From positions 1-60,022 of the forward strand of contig NZ_JACAFQ010000030.1 of assembly GCF_015354575.1 (NCBI RefSeq): a stretch of 60,022 nucleotides of DNA, read 5' to 3'. Origin of the DNA: Pseudomonas sp. UFMG81 (GTDB lineage Bacteria > Pseudomonadota > Gammaproteobacteria > Pseudomonadales > Pseudomonadaceae). The translations under genes and the position numbers were made by a program. Under the pieces are notes generated by a model. It worked only from the letters and a program-made list of their open reading frames with translations, was not told the DNA's origin and searched no databases. The stretch's first letter is position 1, and each line of letters begins with the position of its first letter. Below are positions 1 to 9,114 of the stretch, one piece after another.

Positions 1-421
<421 letters not shown>

Positions 422-725
422 TACTGCTTGGGTTTTTAAGAAACCCTAAACTTGGCTCAGCAATCTCAAATGACTATGTGATTTCTCGCATGGTCACTTG
501 TGATGCTGATAATCTTTGTGACTATCAGTCCGTACTCACAAGCACCCACACGAATTGCTTGATTCAATTTGTTAAAGAGCGGTTGGCTTTAGCGTTTCGC
601 TTCAGCCGAGGCGCGCACTCTACGCTTTCCTCATTTGCTGTCAAGCGTTTATTTTGAAGTTTTTCCGAGAAACTCGTTTAGCTTCAAACACTTGACTCGC
701 TGCGATCTCTCGTAGCGGGAGGCGA
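422..725 (-). other. rrn operon 5' leader transcript
   Basis: This AT-richer stretch lies between the proximal rrn promoter and the mature 16S end and has no credible gene. It holds the boxA antitermination signal at 569-580. It is expected to be removed by RNase III and other maturation enzymes. Short ORFs that cross it and the 16S end have no protein-like composition. Confidence 0.75.
569..580 (-). promoter_or_regulatory. boxA antitermination element in the rrn leader
   Basis: Read on the minus strand the site is GCTCTTTAACAA, matching the bacterial rrn boxA consensus TGCTCTTTAACAA at 12 of 13 positions, since the first T is replaced by C. It lies about 150 nt upstream of 16S, where NusB/NusE-dependent antitermination normally loads. 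Confidence 0.8.
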
Positions 726-753
726 ATCATACAGCATTACAACCTGCTGTCAA
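726..753 (-). promoter_or_regulatory. proximal rrn promoter
   Basis: On the minus strand a perfect -35 box TTGACA (748-753) is followed after 16 nt by TATGAT (726-731) and a GC-rich discriminator (GCCTCCCGC region). This is the architecture of a strong, stringently controlled sigma70 rRNA promoter. Confidence 0.75.
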
Positions 754-869
754 CCACCTTTTTTCACCGCTATCGATCGTGAGACCGAAGCACCTCCGGA
801 GCTTTCGAATCGCTTAACTCGTTGATTTTCAAGGAGTTTCGCGTTTCGTTGTCGCTGGAAGTGGGGCGC

Positions 870-897
870 ATTATAAGGGGATCTGAAAGCGCGTCAA
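870..897 (-). promoter_or_regulatory. distal rrn promoter with UP-like element
   Basis: On the minus strand TTGACG (892-897) and a perfect TATAAT (870-875) are 16 nt apart, followed by a GCGCCCC discriminator. An A/T-rich tract upstream (about 898-935) resembles an UP element. With the promoter at 726-753 this gives tandem rrn promoters about 145 nt apart. Confidence 0.75.
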
Positions 898-986
898 CCT
901 TTGATTTCAAGAAATTGAAATATAAGGGGAAAAGACCGTGCAACGGCCGCCAGGGGCTTGCCGCACCCCGTGCTACGTCCATCAGA

Positions 987-1012
987 TCGAGCGCCGCCCG
1001 CGCGGCGCTCGA
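987..1012. repeat. perfect 11-bp inverted repeat upstream of the rrn promoters
   Basis: Arms at 987-997 and 1002-1012 are perfectly complementary around a CCGC loop. There is no T-run on either side, so it is not a classical terminator. The rest of the 900-1090 stretch shows no gene I can support. Confidence 0.6.
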
Positions 1013-1092
1013 CTTCAAGGGCTCTGTAGAAACAATGGCAGGCGCCTGGCAGCCCTCACACTGCCTATAGCCAACCACCCCACGCCCCCAAC

Positions 1093-1126
1093 GAAAGCGG
1101 GGAGGCCTACCGGCCTCCCCGCTTCT
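1093..1126 (-). terminator. rho-independent terminator downstream of tyrS
   Basis: An 11-bp GC-rich stem (1097-1107 with 1112-1122) with a 4-nt loop lies just past the tyrS stop. Flanking A/T bases are weak, so termination strength is uncertain. It probably separates tyrS from the rrn promoter region. Confidence 0.65.
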
Positions 1127-1148
1127 ATATAGCTACACCACCCGCCAA

Positions 1149-2348
1149 TCACTCAGCCTTCAGCGTAACCCGAGCAAACGCCTTCTTGCCCGCCTGGCAT
1201 ACATGGGTCGCGCCAATGGCAAACATGAAGTCACGCTCAACCACTGCACCATCAACCTTGACCGCACCACCACTGAGCAGATCCCGCGCCTGCGCCGAGT
1301 TCTTCACCAGGCCAGCCCGGTTCAGCACAGCAGCGATCGGCAGATCCTCAGCCGAAGTCACTTCGACCTCCGGCAGATCTTCCGGCAGCTCGCCTTCCTT
1401 CATCCGGTTACCCGCTGCACGGTGCGCATTGGCCGCAGCCTCTTCACCATGGAAACGCGCAACAATCTCTTCCGCCAGCTTGATCTTGATATCACGCGGG
1501 TTCGCACCACCCGCAACATCAGCCCGGAACTGATCGATCTCTTCCATGGAACGGAAGCTCAACAGTTCGAAGTAACGCCACATCAAGGTATCCGGGATCG
1601 ACACCAGCTTGCTGTACATCACTCCCGGCGCTTCCTGGATACCGACATAGTTGCCCAGCGACTTGGACATCTTCTTCACGCCGTCGAGGCCTTCGAGCAG
1701 CGGCATGGTGACGATGTTCTGCGCCTCCTGACCATACGAGCGCTGCAACTCGCGCCCCATCAGCAGGTTGAACTTCTGATCGGTACCACCCAGCTCCACA
1801 TCCGCCTGCAACGCCACCGAGTCATAACCCTGCACCAGCGGGTAAAGGAACTCATGGATCGCGATCGGTTGGTTGCTGGTGTAACGCTTGTCGAAGTCGT
1901 CACGTTCAAGCATACGCGCGACGGTGTACTGCGAAGCCAGGCGGATGAAGTCGGCAGGCGTGAGCTTGTCCATCCAGGTGGAGTTGAACGCCACTTCGGT
2001 CTTTGCCGGATCAAGGATCTTGAACACCTGCTGCTTATAGGTCTCAGCGTTGTCCAGCACCTGCTCGCGGGTCAGCGGCGGACGAGTGGCGCTCTTGCCG
2101 CTCGGGTCGCCGATCATGCCGGTGAAGTCGCCGATCAGGAAGATCACCTGGTGCCCCAGCTCCTGGAACTGTCGCAGCTTGTTGATCAGCACCGTGTGCC
2201 CCAGGTGCAGGTCAGGCGCGGTTGGGTCGAAGCCCGCTTTGATGCGCAGCGGTTGGCCGCGCTTGAGCTTCTCCACCAGTTCCGACTCGACCAATACCTC
2301 TTCCGCACCGCGCTTGATAAGCGCCAGCTGCTCTTCAACCGACTTCAT
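1149..2348 (-). CDS. tyrS: tyrosyl-tRNA synthetase
   Basis: A class I aminoacyl-tRNA synthetase that charges tRNA-Tyr. The 399-residue product shows the HIGH-type signature HLGH at residues 48-51 and KMSKS at 226-230. A C-terminal S4-like RNA-binding domain contains the LVKNSAQARDLLSGGAV stretch. The start is set at the ATG ending at 2348, which gives the usual MKSVEEQ N-terminus; an upstream in-frame extension of 15 residues has no family support. In P. aeruginosa the gene at this locus is called tyrZ, one of two tyrosyl-tRNA synthetases. It is divergent from the M23 peptidase gene. Confidence 0.96.
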   Translation of the reverse strand: MKSVEEQLALIKRGAEEVLVESELVEKLKRGQPLRIKAGFDPTAPDLHLGHTVLINKLRQFQELGHQVIFLIGDFTGMIGDPSGKSATRPPLTREQVLDNAETYKQQVFKILDPAKTEVAFNSTWMDKLTPADFIRLASQYTVARMLERDDFDKRYTSNQPIAIHEFLYPLVQGYDSVALQADVELGGTDQKFNLLMGRELQRSYGQEAQNIVTMPLLEGLDGVKKMSKSLGNYVGIQEAPGVMYSKLVSIPDTLMWRYFELLSFRSMEEIDQFRADVAGGANPRDIKIKLAEEIVARFHGEEAAANAHRAAGNRMKEGELPEDLPEVEVTSAEDLPIAAVLNRAGLVKNSAQARDLLSGGAVKVDGAVVERDFMFAIGATHVCQAGKKAFARVTLKAE

Positions 2349-2463
2349 AGACAGACCCGCAAGGCTCAGATTCAAGGGGAGCCAACCATACAAGATCGGC
2401 CATCAAATACAAGTTTCGCAAAGGAATGTGACCCGAACGGCGCAGCGCAACGTCTACGCGCCC

Positions 2464-2492
2464 TTGCGTGAGAATGGATTTGGTTATATTTT
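2464..2492 (+). promoter_or_regulatory. candidate promoter of the M23 peptidase-anmK unit
   Basis: TTGCGT (2464-2469) and TATTTT (2487-2492) are separated by 17 nt in a locally AT-rich stretch. It would give a 5' UTR of about 60 nt that is unusually pyrimidine-rich and has no clear Shine-Dalgarno sequence. Confidence 0.4.
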
Positions 2493-2561
2493 ATACAGTT
2501 ATTTCATCTTCATCATGTCATTCATCTTTTCCATTTCACCTTTTTCAAAGTCACCTCACCT

Positions 2562-3983
2562 ATGACCAACGAACCGCCTAAAGCGCCCCCGCTTTATCCG
2601 AAGAGCCATCTGTTGGCCGCCAGTGGCATCGCCGCCCTACTCAGCCTGGCGCTGCTGGTCTTCCCTTCCAGTGAAGTGGAAGCCAAGAAAACCACCCTCA
2701 GCCTGGAGCTCGAAAGCCCGGCCGATCAGCTGAAGGACGAAGCCCGGAGCGCGCCTCTGTTGCAGGCCGAGCAGAACAGCGACTCGCCCTTCGCCCAGAT
2801 CGAAGACGACGAAGCCGAAACCGCCAAGACCGAAACCAAGCCAGCGCCCACCCCGGTCGCCAAACAGGAAGACAAGGCCCCTGGCCACCGCGAAGTCGTG
2901 GTTTCCCGTGGCGATACCCTGTCGACCCTCTTCAACAAGGTCGGCTTGCCAGCCAACGTGGTCCATGACGTACTGGCGAGCAACAAGCAAGCCAAGCAGT
3001 TCAGCCAGCTCAAGCACGGCCAAGTGCTGCAGTTCGAACTGGACAAGGACGGCCAGCTTACCAGCCTGCACAGCAAGGTCAGCAACCTCGAGACCATCCG
3101 CCTCACCCGTACCGACAAAGGCTTCAGCTTCGATCGTGAAGTCAGCAAGCCGGTGGTACGTAGCGCCTACGCCCACGGCGTGATCAAAAGCTCGCTGTCC
3201 GCCTCCGCCCAACGTGCCGGCCTGTCCCATAGCATGACCATGGACATGGCGCGCATCCTCGGCTACGACATCGACTTCGCCCAGGACATCCGCCCTGGCG
3301 ACGAGTTCGACGTGGTCTACGAGCAGAAGGTGATGGACGGCAAGGTCATCGGCACCGGCAACATTCTCTCCGCCCGCTTTACCAACCGCGGCAAGACGTA
3401 CACCGCCGTGCGCTACACCAACAAGCAGGGCAACACCAACTACTACACCGCCGACGGCAACAGCCTGCGCAAGGCGTTCATCCGCACGCCGGTAGACTTC
3501 GCCCGCATCAGCTCACGCTTTTCCGCCGGCCGCAAGCACCCCATCCTGAACAAGATCCGCGCCCACAAGGGTGTGGACTATGCCGCCCCGCGCGGCACAC
3601 CGATCAAGGCTGCGGGCGATGGTCGCATCGAGCTGGCCGGCCGTCGCGGCGGCTACGGTAATACCGTGATCATCGCCCACGGCAACTCTTACAAAACGCT
3701 CTACGGCCATATGCAGGGCTTCGCCAAGGGCATCAAGACCGGCAGCAGCGTCAAGCAGGGCCAGGTCATCGGCTATATCGGCACCACCGGCCTGTCGACC
3801 GGCCCGCACCTGCACTACGAGTTCCAGGTCAACGGCGTGCACGTCGACCCTCTGAGCCAGAAGGTGCCGATGGCCGACCCGATCGCCAAGTCGGAGCGCG
3901 CGCGCTTCAACCAGCAGAGCCAACCCCTGATCGCTCGCATGGATCAGGAAAAGGCCACCCTGCTCGCTGCCAACAAGCGCTGA
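2562..3983 (+). CDS. M23 (LytM) peptidoglycan endopeptidase, MepM/OapA-like
   Basis: This 473-residue envelope protein has a membrane anchor or signal near residues 18-35, an Ala/Glu/Lys-rich linker, an OapA/LysM-like segment around residues 105-160 and a C-terminal peptidase M23 domain. Zinc ligands are visible as H335 and D339 in HKGVD and as H416/H418 in HLHYEF. M23 enzymes with an intact HxxxD and HxH set cleave peptide cross-links in murein, so a catalytic endopeptidase is likely, not a degenerate activator. It is followed 4 nt later by anmK, suggesting co-transcription of murein cutting and anhydroMurNAc recycling. No good ribosome binding site is seen before the ATG, which overlaps the stop of a 16-codon upstream ORF. 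Confidence 0.9.
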   Translation: MTNEPPKAPPLYPKSHLLAASGIAALLSLALLVFPSSEVEAKKTTLSLELESPADQLKDEARSAPLLQAEQNSDSPFAQIEDDEAETAKTETKPAPTPVAKQEDKAPGHREVVVSRGDTLSTLFNKVGLPANVVHDVLASNKQAKQFSQLKHGQVLQFELDKDGQLTSLHSKVSNLETIRLTRTDKGFSFDREVSKPVVRSAYAHGVIKSSLSASAQRAGLSHSMTMDMARILGYDIDFAQDIRPGDEFDVVYEQKVMDGKVIGTGNILSARFTNRGKTYTAVRYTNKQGNTNYYTADGNSLRKAFIRTPVDFARISSRFSAGRKHPILNKIRAHKGVDYAAPRGTPIKAAGDGRIELAGRRGGYGNTVIIAHGNSYKTLYGHMQGFAKGIKTGSSVKQGQVIGYIGTTGLSTGPHLHYEFQVNGVHVDPLSQKVPMADPIAKSERARFNQQSQPLIARMDQEKATLLAANKR

Positions 3984-3987
3984 CGGT

Positions 3988-5079
3988 ATGGCGCTCTACC
4001 TGGGGGTGATGTCCGGCACCAGCCTCGATGGCCTGGACATCGCCCTGATCGAGCAAAGTGAGCAGCCCCGGCTGCTCGCCACCCGCTACCTCCCCATGCC
4101 TGCCGACTTGCGCCAGGAGCTACTGGCCCTGTGCAGCAGCGGCCCGGACGAAATCGCCCGCGCAGCGCTGGCGGAGAACCGCTGGGCCACCCTGGCCGCC
4201 CAGGGCATCAACCACTTGCTGGCCACACAAGGCCTCCAAGCAGATGCGATTCGCGCCATCGGCAGCCATGGCCAGACTATCCGCCACGAACCCGCCCGCG
4301 GCTTCACTGTGCAGATCGGCAACCCGGCCCTACTGGCAGAGCTGACGGGCATTTGCGTGGTGGGCGACTTCCGCCGCCGTGACGTGGCGGCCGGCGGCCA
4401 GGGCGCACCACTGGTGCCGGCGTTCCACGAGGCCTTGTTCGGCCACCTGGGCCAGCACCTGGCGGTCCTGAACGTGGGTGGCTTCAGCAACCTGAGCCTG
4501 ATCGAGCGGGACAAGCCGGTGCACGGCTTCGACTGCGGGCCGGGCAACGTGCTGCTGGATGCCTGGATCGAGCGCAAGCGTGGCCAGGCGTTCGATAGCG
4601 ATGGTGCCTGGGCAGCCAGCGGGGTCGTTCAGCAAGCCCTGCTGAGCACGTTACTGAGCGACCCGTTCTTCGCCGGCAGTGGCCCGAAAAGTACCGGTCG
4701 CGAAGTGTTCAACCTGCCCTGGCTGGACGGGCACCTCGCCGGCCTGCCCCGTTATCGCGACGAAGATGTGCAGGCCACCCTGCTGGAGCTGACCGCAACA
4801 AGCATCATCGACTCACTGCGCCAAGCCCAGACGGGCACCGAAGCCTTGCTGGTGTGCGGGGGTGGCGCCCGCAACGGGGCAATGATGGCGCGCCTGGCGC
4901 AGCTGTTGCCGGGAGCGAAGACCTCCAGCACGGCAGCGCACGGTATCGATGCTGACTGGGTCGAGGCCATGGCCTTCGCCTGGCTGGCCCACTGCTGTCT
5001 CGAAGGCATCCCCGCCAACCGCCCCAGCGTGACCGCCGCCAGGGGCCTGCGTATTCTCGGCGCGATCTACCCCGCATAA
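3988..5079 (+). CDS. anmK: anhydro-N-acetylmuramic acid kinase
   Basis: The product converts 1,6-anhydroMurNAc, released from turned-over peptidoglycan, into MurNAc-6-phosphate in the cytoplasm. The 363-residue protein starts with the family signature MSGTSLDGLD, and has the phosphate/sugar-binding stretches GSHGQT and NVGGFSNL plus the C-terminal CGGGARN loop. The length is typical. It follows the M23 gene by 4 nt and ends at a bidirectional terminator. The window also encodes amgK and murU, which act further along the MurNAc salvage route of P. putida. Confidence 0.95.
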   Translation: MALYLGVMSGTSLDGLDIALIEQSEQPRLLATRYLPMPADLRQELLALCSSGPDEIARAALAENRWATLAAQGINHLLATQGLQADAIRAIGSHGQTIRHEPARGFTVQIGNPALLAELTGICVVGDFRRRDVAAGGQGAPLVPAFHEALFGHLGQHLAVLNVGGFSNLSLIERDKPVHGFDCGPGNVLLDAWIERKRGQAFDSDGAWAASGVVQQALLSTLLSDPFFAGSGPKSTGREVFNLPWLDGHLAGLPRYRDEDVQATLLELTATSIIDSLRQAQTGTEALLVCGGGARNGAMMARLAQLLPGAKTSSTAAHGIDADWVEAMAFAWLAHCCLEGIPANRPSVTAARGLRILGAIYPA

Positions 5080-5095
5080 GCCCATCACAGAATGC

Positions 5096-5123
5096 AAAAC
5101 GCCGCGCAATTGCGCGGCGTTTT
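5096..5123. terminator. bidirectional terminator between anmK and erpA
   Basis: A GC-rich palindrome at 5100-5119 is flanked by AAAA on the left and TTTT on the right. It can therefore terminate anmK on the plus strand and erpA on the minus strand. Confidence 0.85.
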
Positions 5124-5139
5124 CATTACAGCTGGACGG

Positions 5140-5490
5140 TCAGATCGAGAACGACGAACCGCAACCACAAGTCGTGGTGGCATTCGGGTTCTTGATCACG
5201 AAGCGCGAACCTTCCAGGCCTTCCTGGTAGTCCACCTCGGCGCCCGCCAGGTACTGGTAGCTCATCGGGTCGACCACCAGGGCAACGCCTTCGCGCTCGA
5301 CGATGGTGTCATCCTCGGCCACATCTTCATCGAAGGTGAAGCCATACTGGAAGCCCGAGCAGCCCCCGCCCGTCACGAACACACGCAGCTTCAGACGGTC
5401 GTTACCCTCTTCGCTGACCAGGGTCTTGACCTTGTGCGCAGCCCCTGGGGTGAATTCCAAAGCCGTAGGGGTGAAGGTTTCGACGCTCAT
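5140..5490 (-). CDS. erpA: A-type iron-sulfur cluster insertion protein ErpA
   Basis: A 116-residue A-type carrier that hands Fe-S clusters to apo-enzymes. The three conserved cysteines are present: one in GGGCSGF and two in the C-terminal CGCGSSF. The start is the ATG ending at 5490 (MSVETFTP); the in-frame extension upstream looks untranslated. ErpA and IscA are close relatives. The location away from the isc operon and next to argC matches the Pseudomonas gene annotated erpA. Confidence 0.9.
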   Translation of the reverse strand: MSVETFTPTALEFTPGAAHKVKTLVSEEGNDRLKLRVFVTGGGCSGFQYGFTFDEDVAEDDTIVEREGVALVVDPMSYQYLAGAEVDYQEGLEGSRFVIKNPNATTTCGCGSSFSI

Positions 5491-5592
5491 GTTGATTCTC
5501 CCGGCGCAGTGCCGCCATAAAACTCGATGCCGCGCATTATCCGCTTCTCCGAGAAAATCGGTCAACAATTGTGCGGCTTTAGTCGCGCACAC

Positions 5593-5619
5593 AAAAAGGC
5601 CCGCACAGGGCGGGCCTTT
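5593..5619 (-). terminator. terminator of argC
   Basis: On the minus strand a 7-bp stem (5610-5616 with 5598-5604, loop 5 nt) is followed by five T residues (complement of 5593-5597). It sits 16 nt after the argC stop. Confidence 0.85.
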
Positions 5620-5634
5620 GAACATGCGCCTGGC

Positions 5635-6669
5635 TTACGGCAGCAGGCCGGCATGGGACAGGCCCATGCGCTCGTCCAGGCCAAACAGGATGTTCAGGTT
5701 CTGCACCGCCTGGCCCGACGCGCCCTTGACCAGGTTGTCGATGACCGACAGCACCACTACCAGGTCGCCGCCCTGTGGCCGATGCACGGCGATACGGCAG
5801 ACGTTGGCGCCACGCACGCTACGGGTTTCCGGATGGCTGCCGGCCGGCATCACGTCGACGAACGGTTCGTTGGCGTAGCGCTTCTCGAACAGGGCCTGCA
5901 GGTCGACCGAGGTGTCCACGACGTTGGCGTAGAGCGTGGCATGAATGCCACGGATCATTGGTGTGAGGTGCGGTACGAAGGTCAGCCCGATGTCCTTGCC
6001 GGCAGCCAGGCGCAGGCCCTGGCTGATTTCCGGCAGGTGGCGATGCCCTTTGACCGCATAGGCCTTCATGCTCTCGCCAGCCTCGCAGAACAGCGAGCCC
6101 ACCGCCGCGCCACGGCCGGCACCACTCACGCCCGACTTGCAGTCGGCGATCAGCCGCGAAGGGTCTGCCAAGCCGGCCTCCAGCAGCGGCAGGAAGCCCA
6201 GCTGGGTGGCCGTCGGGTAGCAACCCGGCACGGCGATCAGACGAGCCTGGCGGATCTTTTCACGGTTCACTTCCGGCAGGCCGTACACCGCATCCTTGAG
6301 CAGCTCCGGCGCGCCATGCGGCTGGCCGTACCACTTGCCCCACTCAACCGCGTCCTGCAGGCGGAAGTCGGCGGACAAGTCGATGACCTTGGTTCCAGCC
6401 GCCAGCAGCTCGCCCGCCAGGGCGTGGGCCACGCCGTGCGGGGTGGCGAAGAACACCACGTCACAGGCCGCAAGGGCCTTGCTGTCCGGCACGCTGAAGG
6501 CCAGCCCGTCATAGTGACCGCGCAGGTTCGGATACATGTCGGCAACCGCCACGCCCGCCTCGGAGCGCGAGGTGATGACCGCCACCTCGGCCTGTGGATG
6601 CTGCGCCAGCAGACGCAGCAGTTCGACACCGGTGTAGCCCGTGCCGCCGACGATACCGACCTTGATCAT
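5635..6669 (-). CDS. argC: N-acetyl-gamma-glutamyl-phosphate reductase
   Basis: Catalyses the NADPH-dependent reduction of N-acetylglutamyl phosphate to the semialdehyde in arginine biosynthesis. The 344-residue protein has an N-terminal Rossmann motif (GIVGGTGYTGVELLR) and the active-site cysteine in VPGCYPTA. HRHLPEI and a conserved C-terminal region follow. It is preceded by a good sigma70 promoter (6711-6739) and followed by its own terminator, so it is probably monocistronic. Confidence 0.96.
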   Translation of the reverse strand: MIKVGIVGGTGYTGVELLRLLAQHPQAEVAVITSRSEAGVAVADMYPNLRGHYDGLAFSVPDSKALAACDVVFFATPHGVAHALAGELLAAGTKVIDLSADFRLQDAVEWGKWYGQPHGAPELLKDAVYGLPEVNREKIRQARLIAVPGCYPTATQLGFLPLLEAGLADPSRLIADCKSGVSGAGRGAAVGSLFCEAGESMKAYAVKGHRHLPEISQGLRLAAGKDIGLTFVPHLTPMIRGIHATLYANVVDTSVDLQALFEKRYANEPFVDVMPAGSHPETRSVRGANVCRIAVHRPQGGDLVVVLSVIDNLVKGASGQAVQNLNILFGLDERMGLSHAGLLP

Positions 6670-6710
6670 AACGCTTGCCCCTTATCAACGAACCCACTGG
6701 AAAGCGCACG

Positions 6711-6739
6711 ATAATAGGGGCCGCGCCCGTCTGTAACAA
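6711..6739 (-). promoter_or_regulatory. promoter of argC
   Basis: On the minus strand TTGTTA (6734-6739) and TATTAT (6711-6716) are separated by exactly 17 nt, about 42 nt upstream of the argC start. Confidence 0.6.
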
Positions 6740-6809
6740 CTCTTCGCATGACCCTTCGGCGCTTGCCCACTACTATTCGGACGACCGTGAAAACCTGAAG
6801 GAACATCCC

Positions 6810-7235
6810 ATGCTCTACCTATGGATCAAGGCACTGCACATCGTCAGCGTGGTGTGCTGGTTCGCCGGCCTGTTCTACCTGCCACGCCTGTTCGTCTACC
6901 ACGCCCAAAGCCAGGACAGCATCAGCCAGGAACGCTTCACCACCATGGAGCGCAAGCTGTACCGCGGCATCATGAACCCGGCGATGATCGCCACCTACGT
7001 GTTCGGCGGCTGGATGCTGTACCTCAACCCTGGTTGGCTGAGCCAAGGCTGGCTGCACGCCAAACTGACCCTGGTGGTGCTGCTGACCGCCTACCATCAT
7101 ATCTGCGGCGCCCAACGCAAACGCTTCGCCGCCGGCACCAACACCCGCAGCCATGTCTACTACCGCTGGTTCAACGAAGTGCCGGTGGTCATCCTGCTGG
7201 GTATCGTAATTCTGGTGGTGGTCAAACCGTTCTGA
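6810..7235 (+). CDS. hemJ: protoporphyrinogen IX oxidase HemJ
   Basis: A small inner-membrane heme-biosynthesis enzyme (141 residues, UPF0093 family) that oxidises protoporphyrinogen IX to protoporphyrin IX. The N-terminus shows the characteristic LHIVSVVCWFAGLFYLPRLF with its conserved histidine. About four hydrophobic segments follow, with a second conserved region at LYRGIMNPAM. The start is the ATG at 6810, preceded by GAAGGAACATCCC. It precedes the nitronate monooxygenase gene by 30 nt. Confidence 0.9.
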   Translation: MLYLWIKALHIVSVVCWFAGLFYLPRLFVYHAQSQDSISQERFTTMERKLYRGIMNPAMIATYVFGGWMLYLNPGWLSQGWLHAKLTLVVLLTAYHHICGAQRKRFAAGTNTRSHVYYRWFNEVPVVILLGIVILVVVKPF

Positions 7236-7265
7236 GCATAAGCCAACCTCAACTGGAGCTTCGCC

Positions 7266-8222
7266 ATGTCCTTGCCCGCCTCGCTCGAACAACGCCTGCG
7301 CTTGCCCTTGGTGGCCGCACCGATGTTCCTGATCTCCAACCCGCAACTGGTACTGGCCTGCTGCGCCAATGGCGTAGTGGGCAGTTTCCCGGCGTTGAAC
7401 CAGCGTGACAGCGCCGGCTTCAAGGCCTGGCTGCAAGAGATCGAGGCGGGCCTGGCGCAACTACAGGCGCCAGCCCCTTATGCCGTCAACCTCATCGTCC
7501 ATCCGACCAATCCGCGCCTGCAAGCCGACCTGACCCTGTGCGTCGAGCACCGCGTGCCCATCGTCATCACCAGCCTTGGCGCGGTCAAGGAGGTGGTCGA
7601 TGCCGTGCACAGCTATGGCGGCGTGGTGTTCCACGACGTCACTACCCGGCGGCATGCGGAGAAAGCTGCGCAGGCCGGCGTCGACGGGCTGATCGCCGTG
7701 GCCGCCGGCGCGGGCGGCCATGCCGGGACCTGGAGCCCGTTCGCCCTGATCGCGGAGATCCGCCAGTTCTTCGACAAGACCCTGCTACTGGCCGGCTGCC
7801 TCAACCACGGCCATGAACTACTGGCCGCGCAGTTGCTGGGTGCGGACCTGGGCTATATGGGCACCCGTTTCATCGCCACCCGCGAGAGCCACGCGCAGGA
7901 AGCCTACAAACAGATGATCCTCAGCGCCAGTGCCGTGGAAATCGTCCATACGCCGGCCGTCTCGGGCATTCCCGCCAGCTTTCTGCGCCAGAGCCTGGAG
8001 CAGGCCGGTTACGACCTTGCGGCACTCAAAAGCAACCCCGAAACCGGCAAGCTCAAGCCGCTGGATGAGGAGGCCAAGGCCTGGAAGACCGTCTGGTCCG
8101 CAGGCCAGGGCGTCGGAGGGATCCACGACCTGCCCAGCGCGGCGCAGTTGATCGAACGCTTGCAGGTCGAATACCGGGCCGCCCTGGGCCGTGCGCAACA
8201 GCTGCGCGGCAACGCCTTGTAG
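7266..8222 (+). CDS. nitronate monooxygenase (2-nitropropane dioxygenase family)
   Basis: An FMN-dependent TIM-barrel enzyme of 318 residues. Family features are the N-terminal PLVAAPM, the central VFHDVTTRRHAEKA, the glycine-rich phosphate loop AVAAGAGGHAGT and GADLGYMGTRF near the FMN phosphate site. Members oxidise nitronates such as propionate-3-nitronate, but the physiological substrate here cannot be read from sequence. It may be co-transcribed with hemJ. The local spacing to the downstream SDR gene is 51 nt. Confidence 0.85.
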   Translation: MSLPASLEQRLRLPLVAAPMFLISNPQLVLACCANGVVGSFPALNQRDSAGFKAWLQEIEAGLAQLQAPAPYAVNLIVHPTNPRLQADLTLCVEHRVPIVITSLGAVKEVVDAVHSYGGVVFHDVTTRRHAEKAAQAGVDGLIAVAAGAGGHAGTWSPFALIAEIRQFFDKTLLLAGCLNHGHELLAAQLLGADLGYMGTRFIATRESHAQEAYKQMILSASAVEIVHTPAVSGIPASFLRQSLEQAGYDLAALKSNPETGKLKPLDEEAKAWKTVWSAGQGVGGIHDLPSAAQLIERLQVEYRAALGRAQQLRGNAL

Positions 8223-8273
8223 CAAAATGGCCAGGCTGTACACTAGGCGCCCCTTACCCCCCAGGAGCCTTGC

Positions 8274-9050
8274 ATGACCCGTTACGCCATGATCACTGGT
8301 GCTTCCAGCGGCCTGGGCCTGGCCCTGGCGGAGGCCCTGGCGCGGCGCGGGCGCAACCTGATCCTGGTGGCACGCCAGCGCGAGACGCTGGAGCCGGTGG
8401 CCATCGAACTGACCCAACGCTTTGGCGTGGAAGTATTGTTCCGTGCTTGCGACCTCAGCCAGCCGTTGCGCCTGTCCGGCTTCGTGCTGGAGCTCGAAGA
8501 AGGCGAGCGGCGCATCGACCTGCTGGTCAACTGCGCAGGGCAACGTACCTACGGGCCGTTCCTCGCCCATGAGTGGGCCTACGAGCAGGACCTGCTGGAG
8601 GTCAACATCCTGGCCCTGAGCCGGCTGTGCCACGCCATCGGCAACCTGATGGCCGTCCAGGGTGGCGGGCAGATCCTGAATGTCGCGGGCCTTGCCGGCG
8701 TCGCACCCGGCCCCTGGATGGCCGCCTATGCCGCCAGCAAGGCCTATGTGCTCAGTTTCAGCGAAGCGTTGCGTGAAGAACTCGGGCGTACCGGCATCAA
8801 GGTATCGGTACTGTGCCCCGGGCCGGTGCGCTCGTCGCGCCGGCGTATTCCCCGCCTCGACGCCAGCAGCCCGAGCCCCGAAGAGATCGCGCTGTACACC
8901 GTGCGCGCGCTGGACAAGAACCGTGCGCTGATCATCCCCGGCCGCCGCAACCGCTGGCTGGCCCTGGCCCCACGCCTGTTGCCGCGCTGGTTGGTGCGCA
9001 AGCTGGCCGGCGTGATCCACCGTCGCTACTGCCCGCTCGGCATGGAATAA
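8274..9050 (+). CDS. short-chain dehydrogenase/reductase
   Basis: A classical SDR of 258 residues. The NAD(P)-binding motif GASSGLGLALAEA starts near residue 9, and the catalytic Tyr-Lys pair is in YAASKAYV, with the PGPV motif after it. The C-terminus is basic and hydrophobic (PRWLVRKLAGVI), like SDRs that associate with membranes or act on lipids. The substrate is unknown. It lies between the nitronate monooxygenase and HIT genes, all on the plus strand. Confidence 0.85.
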   Translation: MTRYAMITGASSGLGLALAEALARRGRNLILVARQRETLEPVAIELTQRFGVEVLFRACDLSQPLRLSGFVLELEEGERRIDLLVNCAGQRTYGPFLAHEWAYEQDLLEVNILALSRLCHAIGNLMAVQGGGQILNVAGLAGVAPGPWMAAYAASKAYVLSFSEALREELGRTGIKVSVLCPGPVRSSRRRIPRLDASSPSPEEIALYTVRALDKNRALIIPGRRNRWLALAPRLLPRWLVRKLAGVIHRRYCPLGME

Positions 9051-9114
9051 GCACTGGGCGAGTGGCAGCGGGCTCAGTACACTCGGCCCGGACACTCACC
9101 ATGGAGCACGTGCT

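Noticed and set aside
770..1078. 102-codon ORF on the minus strand upstream of the rRNA gene
   Set aside because: It covers the two rrn promoters and a palindrome, lacks a ribosome binding site and has no recognisable family.
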